A stretch of DNA of 64,000 bases from NCBI RefSeq assembly GCF_029193575.1, contig NZ_JARGCS010000012.1, positions 496,001 through 560,000 on the forward strand. The letters are read 5' to 3'. Both the position numbers and the translations under genes were made by a program. The stretch comes from Pseudomonas entomophila (GTDB taxonomy: Bacteria > Pseudomonadota > Gammaproteobacteria > Pseudomonadales > Pseudomonadaceae). Below, one piece after another: positions 26,386 to 36,130 of the stretch; position 1 is the first letter of the stretch, and each line of letters starts with the position of its first letter. The notes beneath the pieces were generated by a model, which made no database searches, was not told the origin of the DNA, and saw nothing but the letters and a program-made list of their open reading frames with translations.

Positions 26386-27587
26386 CGCAGCAGCTCCAAG
26401 CCTTGGTCGAGGGCGTCGAAGAAGCGCTGCACATCGTCGCTGTCGTTGTACAGCGCCAAGGACACGCGAATCGCCCCCTCCAGCCCCAGCCCCTTGAGCA
26501 ATGGCATGGCGCAGTGGTGCCCGGCACGCACGGCAATGCCCTGCTCGGTCAGCAGGTGGGCGATGTCGGCGTTGTGCACGCCTTCGACGACGAAGCTCGC
26601 CAGTGCCGCCTGAGGCGTGCCGAGCAGGCGAATGCCTTCACGATCGGCCAGGCCACGCAACAGCTGCTGGTGCAGGCTGGCCTCATGGTTGGCCACGGCG
26701 TGGGCATCGAGGCTGGCCAGGTAGTCCAGCGTGGCGCCCAGGCCAATGACGCCGGCGATCGGCGGGGTACCGGCCTCGAAGCCCAGTGGCGCGGGGCGGA
26801 AGCTGGCGTCATGGTAGTCGGCGATCTGCACCATCTCGCCGCCGAACTGCCAGTGGCGCAACTGTTCCAGGGCCTGGGCGCGGCCCCAAAGCACGCCGAC
26901 ACCGTCCGGGCCATACAACTTGTGGCTGGAGAACACGTAGAAATCGCAGCCCAATTGCTGCACATCGTGACGGCCATGAACCACGCCCTGGGCACCGTCC
27001 ACCACGGTCAGCGCGCCTTGGGCGCGGGCGTGCGCGAGCAGGGCCGGCAGGGGTTGCCAGGTGCCCAGCACGTTGGACAGCTGGCTTAGCGCCAGCAGTC
27101 GGGTACGTGGGCCGATCAGTTGCAGCGAGCGTTCCAGGTCGATACGCCCGTGCTCATCCAGTGGCAGCACCACCAGGCGCAGGTTGCGACGGCGGGCCAG
27201 TTGCTGCCAGGGCAGCAGGTTGGCATGGTGCTCCAAGGCGCTGACGACGATTTCGTCGCCTGCTTCGAAGCCGTGCTCCAGGCCATAGGCCAGCAGATTC
27301 AGCGCCGAGGTGGCTCCGTGGGTGAAGAGGATCTGCCGCGAGTCGGCGGCATTCAGCCAGGCGGCGACCTTATCTCGGCTGGCCTCGAACGCTTGGGTCG
27401 CCAGGGCGCCGGGCAGGTGCTGGGCGCGGTGCACGTTGGCCGCGCCATGGCCGTAGTAATGGCTCAGGGCATCGAGCAGGGCCTGGGGCTTCTGGGTAGT
27501 GGCGGCGCTGTCCAGGTAGGTCTGGTGCTGCCGTTGCAGGGCGGCGATGGCGGGAAAGTCGGCACGCCAGGGGGAGGGTTGGAACAT
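26382..27587 (-). CDS. csdA: cysteine desulfurase CsdA
   Basis: 401-residue PLP enzyme that releases sulfur from cysteine (and selenium from selenocysteine) and loads it on CsdE. Type II (SufS/CsdA) signatures are YLDSAATTQKPQ (near 24), THGATSALNLLAYG, ALEHHANLLPWQ, the PLP lysine in FSSHKLYGPDGVGVLWG (about residue 222), and the catalytic cysteine in VRAGHHCAMPLL (about 357). The start lies 78 nt downstream of the dapD stop, beyond a terminator. Its 3' end overlaps csdE by 4 nt. Confidence 0.95.
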   Translation of the reverse strand: MFQPSPWRADFPAIAALQRQHQTYLDSAATTQKPQALLDALSHYYGHGAANVHRAQHLPGALATQAFEASRDKVAAWLNAADSRQILFTHGATSALNLLAYGLEHGFEAGDEIVVSALEHHANLLPWQQLARRRNLRLVVLPLDEHGRIDLERSLQLIGPRTRLLALSQLSNVLGTWQPLPALLAHARAQGALTVVDGAQGVVHGRHDVQQLGCDFYVFSSHKLYGPDGVGVLWGRAQALEQLRHWQFGGEMVQIADYHDASFRPAPLGFEAGTPPIAGVIGLGATLDYLASLDAHAVANHEASLHQQLLRGLADREGIRLLGTPQAALASFVVEGVHNADIAHLLTEQGIAVRAGHHCAMPLLKGLGLEGAIRVSLALYNDSDDVQRFFDALDQGLELLR

Positions 27588-27605
27588 GTTCGCGGGACCT
27601 GGAAT

Positions 27606-27638
27606 GAAAATCGGGTCTGGCAGTAGGCCAGACCCGAT
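27606..27638 (-). terminator. rho-independent terminator after dapD
   Basis: ATCGGGTCTGGC (27610-27621) and GCCAGACCCGAT (27627-27638) form a perfect 12-bp stem with loop AGTAG. Read on the minus strand the stem is followed by TTTT. It separates dapD from csdA. Confidence 0.8.
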
Positions 27639-27665
27639 CTTAACACTTCGAACCCCGGGGCGTTC

Positions 27666-28700
27666 TCAGTTGTGGGCGTGCAGCGCCTCGTTCAGCTCGA
27701 TCGCCGACTTGTGGGTCTTGCACTCCACGGCGCCGTTGAGCGAGTTGCGGCGGAACAGCAGGTCGGTCTGGCCGGCCAGGTCGCGGGCCTTGACCACCTT
27801 GACCAGCTCGTTGTTCTCGTCGAGCAGGTTCACCTTGGTGCCGGCGGTGATGTACAGGCCGGCTTCGACGGTATTGCGGTCGCCCAGCGGAATGCCGATA
27901 CCGGCGTTGGCGCCGATCAGGCAGCCTTCGCCGACCTTGATCACGATGTTGCCGCCGCCCGACAGCGTGCCCATGGTCGAGCAGCCGCCGCCCAGGTCCG
28001 AGCCCTTGCCGACGAATACGCCAGCGGAGACCCGGCCTTCGATCATGCCTGGGCCTTCGGTGCCGGCGTTAAAGTTGACGAAGCCCTCGTGCATGATGGT
28101 GGTGCCTTCGCCGATGTAGGCGCCCAGGCGCACGCGGGCGCTGTCGGCGATACGCACGCCGGCCGGGACCACGTAGTCGGTCATCTTCGGGAACTTGTCG
28201 ACCGAGAACACTTCCAGCAGTTCGCCTTTCAGGCGCGCTTCCAGTTGCTGCTCGGCCAGCTCGGCCAGGTCGATGGCGCCCTGGCTGGTCCAGGCCACGT
28301 TCGGCAGCAGTGGGAAGATGCCGGCCAGGCTCACGCCGTGCGGCTTGACCAGGCGGTGCGACAGCAGGTGCAGCTTCAGGTAGGCCTCTGGGGTGGAGGC
28401 CAGGGCGGCGTCTTCGGCCAGCAGGGTGGCGACCAACGGCTTGTGGCTCTCGGCCAGGCGGGTCAGCAGGGCGTACTGGGTGGCGTCGATGCCTTTGACG
28501 GCAGTGGCCAGCTCGCCGGCCAGGGCTGGGCTGAAGGCGATGGCCTGGTTGCCGCCTTCATAGCCGAGCAGCGGTGCGACGGCAGCGACCAGCTCGGCCG
28601 ACGGGTTGAGCAGGGGTTGCGCGTAGAAGACTTCCAGCCAGGTGCCCTGGCGGTTCTGGGTGCCGACGCCGAAGGCCAGGCTGAACAGAGTGGTGGACAT
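27666..28700 (-). CDS. dapD: tetrahydrodipicolinate N-succinyltransferase
   Basis: Converts tetrahydrodipicolinate and succinyl-CoA to N-succinyl-2-amino-6-ketopimelate in the lysine/diaminopimelate route. 344 residues, the longer DapD form found in pseudomonads. The C-terminal left-handed beta-helix is evident from hexapeptide repeats: VRLGAYIGEGTTIMHEGFVNFNAGTEGPGMIEGRVSAGVFVGKGSDLGGG, then GKG/GEGCLIGANAGIGIPLGDRN. The N-terminal helical domain occupies the first 130 residues. It is downstream of an ArsC/Spx-like gene and is followed by a strong terminator. Confidence 0.96.
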   Translation of the reverse strand: MSTTLFSLAFGVGTQNRQGTWLEVFYAQPLLNPSAELVAAVAPLLGYEGGNQAIAFSPALAGELATAVKGIDATQYALLTRLAESHKPLVATLLAEDAALASTPEAYLKLHLLSHRLVKPHGVSLAGIFPLLPNVAWTSQGAIDLAELAEQQLEARLKGELLEVFSVDKFPKMTDYVVPAGVRIADSARVRLGAYIGEGTTIMHEGFVNFNAGTEGPGMIEGRVSAGVFVGKGSDLGGGCSTMGTLSGGGNIVIKVGEGCLIGANAGIGIPLGDRNTVEAGLYITAGTKVNLLDENNELVKVVKARDLAGQTDLLFRRNSLNGAVECKTHKSAIELNEALHAHN

Positions 28701-28743
28701 GCGGTTACCTCATGCGAAATAGGAAGTGGAGCGTGAAGCGGAC

Positions 28744-29091
28744 TCAGGCCAGCGCCGTGGCATACAGGTCCGGCTTGAAGCCGACCAGGGTGCGGCCACC
28801 CAGGTCGAGCACCGGACGCTTGATCATCGACGGCTGGGCCAGCATCAGCTCGACGGCCTTGGCCTGGTCAAGGTCGGCCTTGCTGGCGTCGTCGAGCTTG
28901 CGGAAGGTGGTGCCGGCGCGGTTCAGGACAACCTGCCAACCGTGCTCGTCGCACCAGCGGTTCAGGCTGTCACGGTCGATGCCCTGGGTCTTGTAGTCGT
29001 GGAATTCGTAGCCGATGGCCTGTTCTTCAAGCCAGGTACGGGCCTTTTTCATGGTGTCGCAGGCCTTGATGCCGTAGAGAGTGTAAGCCAT
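28744..29091 (-). CDS. ArsC/Spx-like (YffB) thiol protein
   Basis: 115 residues with the ArsC-like thioredoxin fold. The start at 29091 gives MAYTLYGIKACDTMKKARTWLEE, with the single redox cysteine at residue 11 in CDTM. Family features are IGYEFHDYKTQGIDRDSLNRW, TTFRKLDD and PSMIKRPVLDLGGRTLVGFKPDLY (the cis-proline region and phosphate site). True arsenate reductases of the ArsC type have a different C-terminal arginine pattern, and no ars genes are nearby. It is therefore called YffB-like with unknown substrate. It lies 43 nt upstream of dapD on the same strand. Confidence 0.9.
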   Translation of the reverse strand: MAYTLYGIKACDTMKKARTWLEEQAIGYEFHDYKTQGIDRDSLNRWCDEHGWQVVLNRAGTTFRKLDDASKADLDQAKAVELMLAQPSMIKRPVLDLGGRTLVGFKPDLYATALA

Positions 29092-29370
29092 TGAATGCCT
29101 GGGGCAGCCGGGCCTGGCCTGGCGTCCCCGATACTCCTTGAAGAATGGGTGGTGGCGATTATGCGGGATCGATGGACAAGGCGCCACGGCTGAGCTACCA
29201 GGCGGTGCCTGGGAAGCGTGTCATCGTGCGTCTAGTAGCATTGTGTTACATATTTGCGCGCTGGCTGCGACTTTGGTGCAGCGGTCCATGTTCGGCGTTG
29301 CCCGCTAACATGTTGTTTCAGCGGGTGGTCTTGCCCGCCGTGGTTCTCGGTTCATACAGGAAGCTTGCCG

Positions 29371-31017
29371 ATGCAGTCAGCCTATACCGTTCTTATCCTG
29401 CTGATGCTGGTAAGCGTGTCGAAACTGGTGGGGCGCGTGGTGCCGCTGCCCTTGCCTTTGGTGCAGATCGCCGCAGGGGCCTTGCTGGCCTGGCCCACCC
29501 TGGGCCTGCACGTGGCCCTGGACCCCGAGCTGTTTCTCTTCCTGTTCCTGCCGCCGCTGTTGTTCGCCGACGGCTGGCGCATGCCCAAGCGCGAACTGTG
29601 GCGCATCCGGGGGCCGGTGGTGGCGCTGGCGGTGGGGCTGGTGCTGTTCACCGTGGTTGGCGCCGGCTACTTCATTCACTGGATCCTGCCGAGCATCCCG
29701 CTGCCGGTGGCCTTCGCCCTGGCCGCGGTGCTGTCGCCCACCGACGCCGTGGCGGTTTCGGCGATCACCCAGGACCGCCTGCCCACGCCGTTGATGCACA
29801 TGCTCCAGGGCGAGGCGCTGATGAACGACGCCTCGGGCCTGGTGACCTTCAAGTTCGCCCTGGCGGCGGCGATCACCGGGGTGTTCTCGCTGACCGAGGC
29901 GAGCCTGGCTTTTGTCCTGGTGGCCATCGGCGGCCTGGCCGTGGGCGTGGGCCTGAGCTGGCTGGTCGGGCGTCTGCGCGCCTGGATGATCGCCCGTGGC
30001 TGGGACGACCCGGCCACCCATGTGGTGTTCATGCTGTTGCTGCCGTTCGCGGCCTATGTGCTGGCCGAGCGCCTGGGCGTGTCGGGCATCCTTTCGGCGG
30101 TGGCCGCGGGGATGATGCAAAGCTGGCTCGACCTGCTGCCGCGCCAGACCAGCACGCGCTTGCTCAACCGCAGCGTCTGGTCGCTGCTGGAATTCGCGTT
30201 CAATGGCCTGATCTTCCTGCTGCTGGGTTTGCAACTGCCGGACATCGTCAAGGCCGTGACCAGCCATGAACCGTCGCTGTGGCCGACCTTGGCCTGGCGC
30301 TGCCTGGACGTGGTGGCGATCTTCGCCGCGCTGGTGCTGTTGCGCTTCGTCTGGGTGCAGAGTATCTGGCGCTCGATCGGTGTGATACGGCGCTGGCGTG
30401 GCAAGTCGGCGCTGGTGCTGATGCCCACTGCGCGCTCCTGCTGGCTGCTGACCCTGGGCGGGGTGCGCGGGGCGGTGACGTTGGCGGGCGTGATGTCGGT
30501 GCCGTTGCTGATCGGCGCCGGTCAGGCTTTTCCCGAGCGCGATCTGCTGATCTTCATCGCCGCCGGGGTGATCCTGCTGTCGCTGATCAGTGCCTGTATC
30601 GCCCTGCCGATCTTGCTGCGCGGGGTGGTCAAGAGCCCGGACGAGCGCTTGCGCCAGGAAGTGCAGGAGGCCTGGCGGCGCACGGCCGAGGCGGCGATCC
30701 ATGCCTTGGAGGCAGAAGAAGTGATCGCTGCCAATGCGCCGCAGGACGCCGCGCAGGCGACCTTGGCGACCGAACTCAAGGCGCGCTTGATGGCTGAGTA
30801 CCGGGACGCGTTGGACAGTTTCAACGACAGCGCCGAAGCACGGGCGCTGGCCGAGCAGATGGATCTGCTGGAGCGGCGCCTGCGCTTGCGCGCGTTGCGG
30901 GCGCAGCGCTTGGAGCTGTATAGCCTGCACCGCCAGCACCTGGTGGGCGATGAAGTGGTGCGCCAGGTGCTGGGGGAGCTGGATATGAGCGAGGCGAACC
31001 TGGGCGCGGTGAAGTAG
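29371..31017 (+). CDS. CPA1-family Na+/H+ antiporter
   Basis: 548 residues. About 12 transmembrane segments fill the first 430, and a hydrophilic helical tail of roughly 110 follows (RLRQEVQEAWRRTAEAAIHALEAEE to the C-terminus). Transport motifs are FLPPLLFADGW (near 60), LSPTDAVAVSAI (near 125) and GEALMNDASGLVTFK (near 150), whose aspartates are the ion site of CPA1 exchangers. The start at 29371 follows AGGAAG with 8 nt spacing; an upstream in-frame ATG at 29254 would add an unlikely Cys-rich leader. It is divergent from the ArsC-like gene. Sodium versus potassium preference cannot be read. Confidence 0.92.
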   Translation: MQSAYTVLILLMLVSVSKLVGRVVPLPLPLVQIAAGALLAWPTLGLHVALDPELFLFLFLPPLLFADGWRMPKRELWRIRGPVVALAVGLVLFTVVGAGYFIHWILPSIPLPVAFALAAVLSPTDAVAVSAITQDRLPTPLMHMLQGEALMNDASGLVTFKFALAAAITGVFSLTEASLAFVLVAIGGLAVGVGLSWLVGRLRAWMIARGWDDPATHVVFMLLLPFAAYVLAERLGVSGILSAVAAGMMQSWLDLLPRQTSTRLLNRSVWSLLEFAFNGLIFLLLGLQLPDIVKAVTSHEPSLWPTLAWRCLDVVAIFAALVLLRFVWVQSIWRSIGVIRRWRGKSALVLMPTARSCWLLTLGGVRGAVTLAGVMSVPLLIGAGQAFPERDLLIFIAAGVILLSLISACIALPILLRGVVKSPDERLRQEVQEAWRRTAEAAIHALEAEEVIAANAPQDAAQATLATELKARLMAEYRDALDSFNDSAEARALAEQMDLLERRLRLRALRAQRLELYSLHRQHLVGDEVVRQVLGELDMSEANLGAVK

Positions 31018-31090
31018 GGCGTGGCGAGGCCGCTGTAGGTGCGGGGTGGGCTCCGCGAACGGTCGCGCTGGTCCCTCGCTCGAGATCATT

Positions 31091-31121
31091 CAGTGCCGGC
31101 CTCATCGCGGGGCAGGCACTG
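31091..31121. repeat. REP-derived inverted repeat
   Basis: CAGTGCC (31091-31097) and GGCACTG (31115-31121) flank GGCCTCATCGCGGGGCA, the 5' half of the REP unit. It lies between the stops of the convergent antiporter and dapC genes. Confidence 0.6.
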
Positions 31122-31141
31122 ACACAAAAGGTGTCGCGTTC

Positions 31142-32338
31142 TCAGCGGCGGGTGAGGAAGTCGCGAATGCGTTGCGCCGCCTCGATGCACTCGGCCAGCG
31201 GTGCCACCAGCGCCATGCGCACGCGCCCGGCGCCTGGGTTCACGCCTTCCACTTCGCGCGACAAATACGACCCCGGCACCACCGTCACGTGCTCGGCCTC
31301 GAAGAGGTCGCGGGTGAACGTGGCGTCATCGCCCGGCACCTTGGCCCACAGGTAGAAGCTGCCGTCCGGGCGCTGCACGTCCAGCACTGGCTGGAGAATC
31401 TCCAGCACGGCGTCGTACTTGGCGCGGTACTGGTCCCGGTTGTCGCGCACATGGGCTTCATCCTGCCAGGCGGCGACGCTGGCCAGCTGGGTCTGCACGG
31501 GCATGGCGCAGCCGTGGTAGGTGCGGTACAGCAGGAACGGCTTGATGATCTCGGCGTCACCGGCCACGAAGCCCGAGCGCAGGCCTGGCAGGTTGGAGCG
31601 CTTGGACAGGCTGTGGAACACCACGCAGCGCTTGAAATCGCTGCGGCCAAGTTCGGCGCAGGCGGTCAGCAGGCCCGGTGGCGGGTTCTCTTCATCGAAG
31701 TACAGCTCGCTGTAGCACTCGTCGGCGGCGATCACGAAGTCGTGCTCGTCGGCCAGGGCGATCAGCTTTTTCAGGGTGGCCATCGGCACCAGGGCGCCGG
31801 TGGGGTTGCCCGGCGAGCACAGGAACAGGATCTGGCAGCGTTGCCAGACTTCGGCCGGCACGGCGTCGAAGTCGGGGTTGAAACCGTTGCTTTCCAGGCA
31901 CGGCAGGTAGTGCGGGGTGGCGCCGGCCAGCAAGGCTGCGCCTTCGTAGATCTGGTAGAACGGGTTGGGGCTGACCACCAGGCCGTCATCGGCGCGGTTG
32001 ACCACGGTCTGGGTGAAGGCGAACAGCGCCTCGCGGGTGCCGTTGACCGGCAGGATGTGCCGCTCGGCATCCAGCCAGCCGGCCTGCACGCCGAAGCGTC
32101 GCTCGCACCACTGGCCGATGGCCTGGCGCAGGGCCGGCAGGCCCAGGGTGCTCGGGTACACCGCCAGCTTGTCGAGGTTGTCGGCCAGGGCCTTGGCGAC
32201 GAACGCCGGCGATTCGTGCTTCGGCTCACCGATCGACAGGGCGATGGCGCGTTTGTCCGCCGCCGGTTTCACGCCGCCCAACAGGGCGCGGAGTTTCTCG
32301 AACGGGTAGGGCTGAAGCTGGGTCAAGGCATGGTTCAT
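31142..32338 (-). CDS. dapC: N-succinyldiaminopimelate aminotransferase
   Basis: PLP class I/II aminotransferase of 398 residues that transaminates succinyl-amino-ketopimelate with glutamate. The start MNHALTQLQPYPFEKLRALL is the family N-terminus; a GTG two codons earlier (32344) is possible. Motifs are LSIGEPKHESP (near 35), VSPNPFYQIYEG (near 122), LCSPGNPTGALV (near 172), AADECYSELYF, and SLSKRSNLPGLRSGFVAGD with the PLP lysine near 245. DapD, DapC and DapE supply the three successive succinylase-branch steps and all lie within 11 kb. It follows glnD on the minus strand by 22 nt. Confidence 0.93.
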   Translation of the reverse strand: MNHALTQLQPYPFEKLRALLGGVKPAADKRAIALSIGEPKHESPAFVAKALADNLDKLAVYPSTLGLPALRQAIGQWCERRFGVQAGWLDAERHILPVNGTREALFAFTQTVVNRADDGLVVSPNPFYQIYEGAALLAGATPHYLPCLESNGFNPDFDAVPAEVWQRCQILFLCSPGNPTGALVPMATLKKLIALADEHDFVIAADECYSELYFDEENPPPGLLTACAELGRSDFKRCVVFHSLSKRSNLPGLRSGFVAGDAEIIKPFLLYRTYHGCAMPVQTQLASVAAWQDEAHVRDNRDQYRAKYDAVLEILQPVLDVQRPDGSFYLWAKVPGDDATFTRDLFEAEHVTVVPGSYLSREVEGVNPGAGRVRMALVAPLAECIEAAQRIRDFLTRR

Positions 32339-32359
32339 CGGCACAAGGTCTCGTAATCG

Positions 32360-35059
32360 TCAGAAGGTCACGCGGGTTGGGCTGGGGTCGCTGGCCTTGT
32401 CGGCCTGCAGCTGCTGCACGATGGCTTCCTGCAGGCGGCTGCACAGCTGCGGGTCGGACAGCGGCTGGTTGTCGGCGTCGGTGACGAAGAACACGTCTTC
32501 CACGCGCTCGCCGAGGGTGGCGATCTTGGCGTTCTGCAACGACAGGTCGAACTCCAGGAAGATCTTGCCGATCCGTGCCAGCAGGCCAGGGCGGTCGGGG
32601 GCGGTGATCTCGAGGATGGTCACCGGGCGCTGGGCATCGTTGAGGATGGTCACCTGCGGCGCGAAGGTGAAATGCTTGAGCTGGCGCGGCACCCGGCGCT
32701 GGATGATCGTCGGGTAGTCCTCGGGGTTGCGCAGGGCCTCGGTCAGGCCCTCGCGGATCTGCTTGACCCGCTGCGGGTTGTCGCCGATGGCGCCGCCGTC
32801 GTTGTCCAGCACGATGTAGGTGTCGAGGGTGAACTGGCTGCTCGAGGTGATGATCCGGGCGTCATGGATGTTCAGGTTGAGCTGGTCCATGGCGGCCACG
32901 GTCACGGCGAAGAAATCGTGCTGGTCGGGGGCGTAGATGAAGATCTGCGTGCCGCCCTCGAACTCGCGCTGGGTGGTTTCCTTGATCAGCACCAGCGGGC
33001 CGCCGTCAGCCGGCTGCTGGAGGATCGCGTCGCTGTGCCAGGCCACGTCGGCGGCGGTGTGCTTGAGGAAATAGTCATCGCCCAACTGCGACCAAAGCTG
33101 CTCGACGTCGTCCGGGTCGGTGCCCTCGCGGATGAGGATGTCCAGCGCGGCGCTTTGCGTCTGGCGGATCTGCTCTTCGCGGTCCAGCGGGTTTTCCAGG
33201 CCACGGCGCAGGGCGCGCTTGGTCTCGGTGTAGAGCTGGCGCAACAGGCTGGCGCGCCAGGAGTTCCACAGGCTGGGGTTGGTGGCGTTGATGTCGGCGA
33301 CGGTCAATACGTAGAGGTAGTCCAGGCGCGTCTCGTCACCCGCCAGCAGGGCGAAGTCGTTGATCACCTGCGGGTCGGAGAGGTCCTTGCGCTGGGCGGT
33401 GGTGGACATCACCAGGTGGTTCTGCACCAGCCAGACGATCAACCGGGTGTCCCAGGCCGGCAGTTGGTGGCGCTCGCCGAAAGCCTGGGCGTCCACTGCG
33501 CCGAGTTCGGAGTGGTCGCCCTGGCGGCCCTTGCCGATGTCGTGGTACAGCCCGGCCAGGTAGATCAGCTCGGGCTTGGGCAGGCGCCCCATGAGCTTGC
33601 TGGCCAGTGGGAATTTTTCCGACACCGGGGTGTACTGCAGCTTGCGCAAGTGCTTGATCAGGTTGAGGGTGTGCGCGTCGACCGTATAGATGTGGAACAG
33701 GTCGTGCTGCATCTGCCCGACGATCAGGCCGAACTCCGGCAGGTAGCGACCGAGGATGCCGTAGCGGTTCATCCGCCGCAGGTTGCGGTGGATGCCGATC
33801 TCGCACTTGAACAGCTCGATGAACAGGCTGGTGTTGCGAATGTCGTGGCGGAAACTGTCGTCGATCAGGTGGCGATGTTCGCGCAACTGGCGCACGGTGT
33901 CGGCACGCACGCCCTTGATTTCCGGGTGCTGGGCCATCAGCACGAAAATCTCCAGCATGGCGAACGGGGTGCGCTTGAAGACGTTGGCGCTGACCGCCTC
34001 TATATAGCCGTCGTGCAGGCGGAAGCGTGCGTTCAGCGGCTGGGTGCTGCCGCTGTCGTCGGCCAGAATGACTTCCTCGAAGTGCTGGATGATCAGGTCG
34101 CACAGCTGGCTGATGCTCATCACCACGCGGTAGTACTGCTGCATGAACCGTTCGATGGCGCGCTTGGGGTTCTCGTCGGCATAGCCCAGCAATGCGGCGA
34201 TGCTGCGCTGGTGATCGAACAGCAGGCGGTCTTCGGCGCGTCCTGCGAGCATGTGCAGGGCATAGCGCACGCGCCACAGGAAGGCTTGGGAAGAGGCCAG
34301 CAGCTCGTTCTCGCTTTCCAGCAGGAAGCCTTCGTCGGCCAGTGCGTGCAGGTTCAGGGTGCCATACTGGCGGCGTGCCACCCACAGCACCGTCTGAATG
34401 TCGCGCAGGCCGCCCGGCGATCCTTTGACGTTGGGTTCGAGGTTGTATTCGGTGTCGTTGTACTTATGGTGGCGAGCCTTGAGTTCGGCGCGCTTGGCCA
34501 GGAAGAACTCCTTGCTCGGCCACACGTGCTCGGTGCCGGTGGCCTCGAGCATGCGTTCGCGCAGGGCCTCGGGGCCGGCGATGGTGCGGCTTTCCATCAG
34601 GTTGGTGATCACCGTCAGGTCGGCGCGGGCCTGTTCGGCGCATTCCTCGACGGTGCGCACGCTCTGGCCCACTTCCAGGCCGATGTCCCACAACAGGGTG
34701 AGGAAGCGCTCGATGGCGTCACGGTATTGCTCGTGCTCAGCGGCGTCGAGCAGGATCAACAGGTCGATGTCCGAGTACGGGTGCAGCTCGCCGCGGCCAT
34801 AGCCGCCGACCGCCACCAGGGCGATGCCGGCCGGGTCGCGCCAGTCGAACTGGTTCCAGGCCTGTTGCAGGATGTTATCGACGAACCAGGCGCGGTCCTC
34901 GATCAGGTCGCGGATCTCGCCGCCTTCGCGAAAACGCCGGTCGAGCACCTCGCCGGCCTGGCGGATGGCTTTCTTGAAGGCGGCGATGGGGCTCGCCTTG
35001 AGTGCCAGTTCCGCCTGGAACTGGCCGCGGTCGAACAACTCCGGATCCGGCTGGGGCAT
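32360..35059 (-). CDS. glnD: PII uridylyltransferase/uridylyl-removing enzyme
   Basis: 899-residue nitrogen sensor that adds UMP to PII (GlnB/GlnK) when glutamine is low and removes it when glutamine is high. Domain order: nucleotidyltransferase with [22 protein letters not shown] (near 80-98); helical middle; HD phosphohydrolase with [19 protein letters not shown] (near 500); and two C-terminal ACT domains ([21 protein letters not shown] near 705, [19 protein letters not shown] near 815). The length is normal. It follows map by 25 nt and precedes dapC by 22 nt on the same strand, giving a likely map-glnD-dapC unit. Confidence 0.97.
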   Translation of the reverse strand: MPQPDPELFDRGQFQAELALKASPIAAFKKAIRQAGEVLDRRFREGGEIRDLIEDRAWFVDNILQQAWNQFDWRDPAGIALVAVGGYGRGELHPYSDIDLLILLDAAEHEQYRDAIERFLTLLWDIGLEVGQSVRTVEECAEQARADLTVITNLMESRTIAGPEALRERMLEATGTEHVWPSKEFFLAKRAELKARHHKYNDTEYNLEPNVKGSPGGLRDIQTVLWVARRQYGTLNLHALADEGFLLESENELLASSQAFLWRVRYALHMLAGRAEDRLLFDHQRSIAALLGYADENPKRAIERFMQQYYRVVMSISQLCDLIIQHFEEVILADDSGSTQPLNARFRLHDGYIEAVSANVFKRTPFAMLEIFVLMAQHPEIKGVRADTVRQLREHRHLIDDSFRHDIRNTSLFIELFKCEIGIHRNLRRMNRYGILGRYLPEFGLIVGQMQHDLFHIYTVDAHTLNLIKHLRKLQYTPVSEKFPLASKLMGRLPKPELIYLAGLYHDIGKGRQGDHSELGAVDAQAFGERHQLPAWDTRLIVWLVQNHLVMSTTAQRKDLSDPQVINDFALLAGDETRLDYLYVLTVADINATNPSLWNSWRASLLRQLYTETKRALRRGLENPLDREEQIRQTQSAALDILIREGTDPDDVEQLWSQLGDDYFLKHTAADVAWHSDAILQQPADGGPLVLIKETTQREFEGGTQIFIYAPDQHDFFAVTVAAMDQLNLNIHDARIITSSSQFTLDTYIVLDNDGGAIGDNPQRVKQIREGLTEALRNPEDYPTIIQRRVPRQLKHFTFAPQVTILNDAQRPVTILEITAPDRPGLLARIGKIFLEFDLSLQNAKIATLGERVEDVFFVTDADNQPLSDPQLCSRLQEAIVQQLQADKASDPSPTRVTF

Positions 35060-35084
35060 CGAGTCACGTTCCTGTTGGCAGGGG

Positions 35085-35867
35085 TCAGGCCGAGGTGCGC
35101 GGGAGGGTGTCGTCCTTGCGCAGGGTGAAGATCTCGTAGCCGGTGGCGGTCACCAGCAGGGTGTGCTCCCACTGGGCCGAGAGCTTGCGGTCCTTGGTGA
35201 TGGCGGTCCAGCCGTCGCCCAGCACCTTGGTGTCGGCCTTGCCCTGGTTGATCATCGGCTCGATGGTGAAGGTCATGCCTTCCTTGAGTTCCATGCCGGT
35301 GCCGGCCTTGCCGTAGTGCAGCACCTGCGGCTCCTCGTGGAACACCTTGCCGATGCCGTGGCCACAGAATTCGCGAACCACCGAGAAACCGTTCTTCTCG
35401 GCGTGCTTCTGGATCACCTCGCCGATGTCACCCAGGCGGCAGCCCGGCTTGACCAGCTCGATGGCCTTGTACATGCACTCCTGGGTGACCTTGGACAGGC
35501 GCTCGGCCCAAGGCGCGACGGTGCCGACGTGGAACATGCGGCTGGTGTCGCCGTGGTAGCCGTCCTTGATCACGGTGATGTCGATGTTCAGGGTGTCGCC
35601 ATCCTTGAGCGGCTTGTCGTTGGGGATGCCGTGGCAGACCACGTGGTTGATCGAGGTGCAGATCGACTTGGGGTAGCCCTTGTAGTTGAGCGGCGCGGGG
35701 ATGGCCTGCTGCACGTTGACGATGTAGTCGTGGCAGATGCGGTCCAACTGCTCGGTGGTGATGCCGGGCTTGACGTGCTCTTCGATCATTTCCAGCACTT
35801 CGGCGGCCAGGCGGCCGGCAACGCGCATCTTCTCGATGTCTTCTGCGGTCTTGATGGTGACGGTCAT
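35085..35867 (-). CDS. map: methionine aminopeptidase, type I
   Basis: Removes the initiator methionine from new proteins. 260 residues from the ATG at 35867 ([15 protein letters not shown]), the usual length. Metal ligands sit in [19 protein letters not shown] (two aspartates near 98 and 109), [15 protein letters not shown] (histidine near 172), FTIEPMIN (glutamate near 205) and QWEHTLLV (glutamate near 236). It is divergent from rpsB, a common arrangement in gammaproteobacteria, with 415 bp between starts. The ribosome site is weak (GAG about 10 nt upstream). Confidence 0.97.
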   Translation of the reverse strand: MTVTIKTAEDIEKMRVAGRLAAEVLEMIEEHVKPGITTEQLDRICHDYIVNVQQAIPAPLNYKGYPKSICTSINHVVCHGIPNDKPLKDGDTLNIDITVIKDGYHGDTSRMFHVGTVAPWAERLSKVTQECMYKAIELVKPGCRLGDIGEVIQKHAEKNGFSVVREFCGHGIGKVFHEEPQVLHYGKAGTGMELKEGMTFTIEPMINQGKADTKVLGDGWTAITKDRKLSAQWEHTLLVTATGYEIFTLRKDDTLPRTSA

Positions 35868-36130
35868 TACAGGCTCTCTACGGCGCCGCGCGGCGCGCAC
35901 AAAATCGGGAAAGGCCGGATTCTACCAGAGCAGGGGGGGCTTCTGTCTGGATAACGGCGAGCTGCAAGTCGCACGCTGCAAGAAAAATCATATTGTGCGC
36001 CGGCCGCGTTTCCCGCAGCTCGAAACGCGTCGCTCGCAACGGCTTCTGCAGGCATTCTGGCGCGATTGCCGGGCGCGTGCAAAAGCCGCGGACGGACGAT
36101 GCGTGATCCGGGTTCCGTTCGCCCGCAGTC
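35868..36130. other. intergenic stretch between map and the rpsB promoter
   Basis: About 260 bp without a gene. It holds two direct copies of GCTGCAAG (35961-35968 and 35975-35982, 14 bp apart) belonging to the repeat family seen at 15.5 and 19.75 kb, and a run of seven G at about 35930. The map promoter must lie here, but I cannot place it with confidence. Confidence 0.6.

Noticed and set aside
28744..29091. Arsenate reductase and an arsenic-resistance locus
   Set aside because: There is no arsB, arsR or arsH nearby, and the sequence fits the YffB/Spx-like branch.
32339..32344. GTG start for dapC six bases upstream of the ATG
   Set aside because: The family N-terminus begins at the ATG; ribosome-site evidence is weak for both, so the extra two codons are left out.
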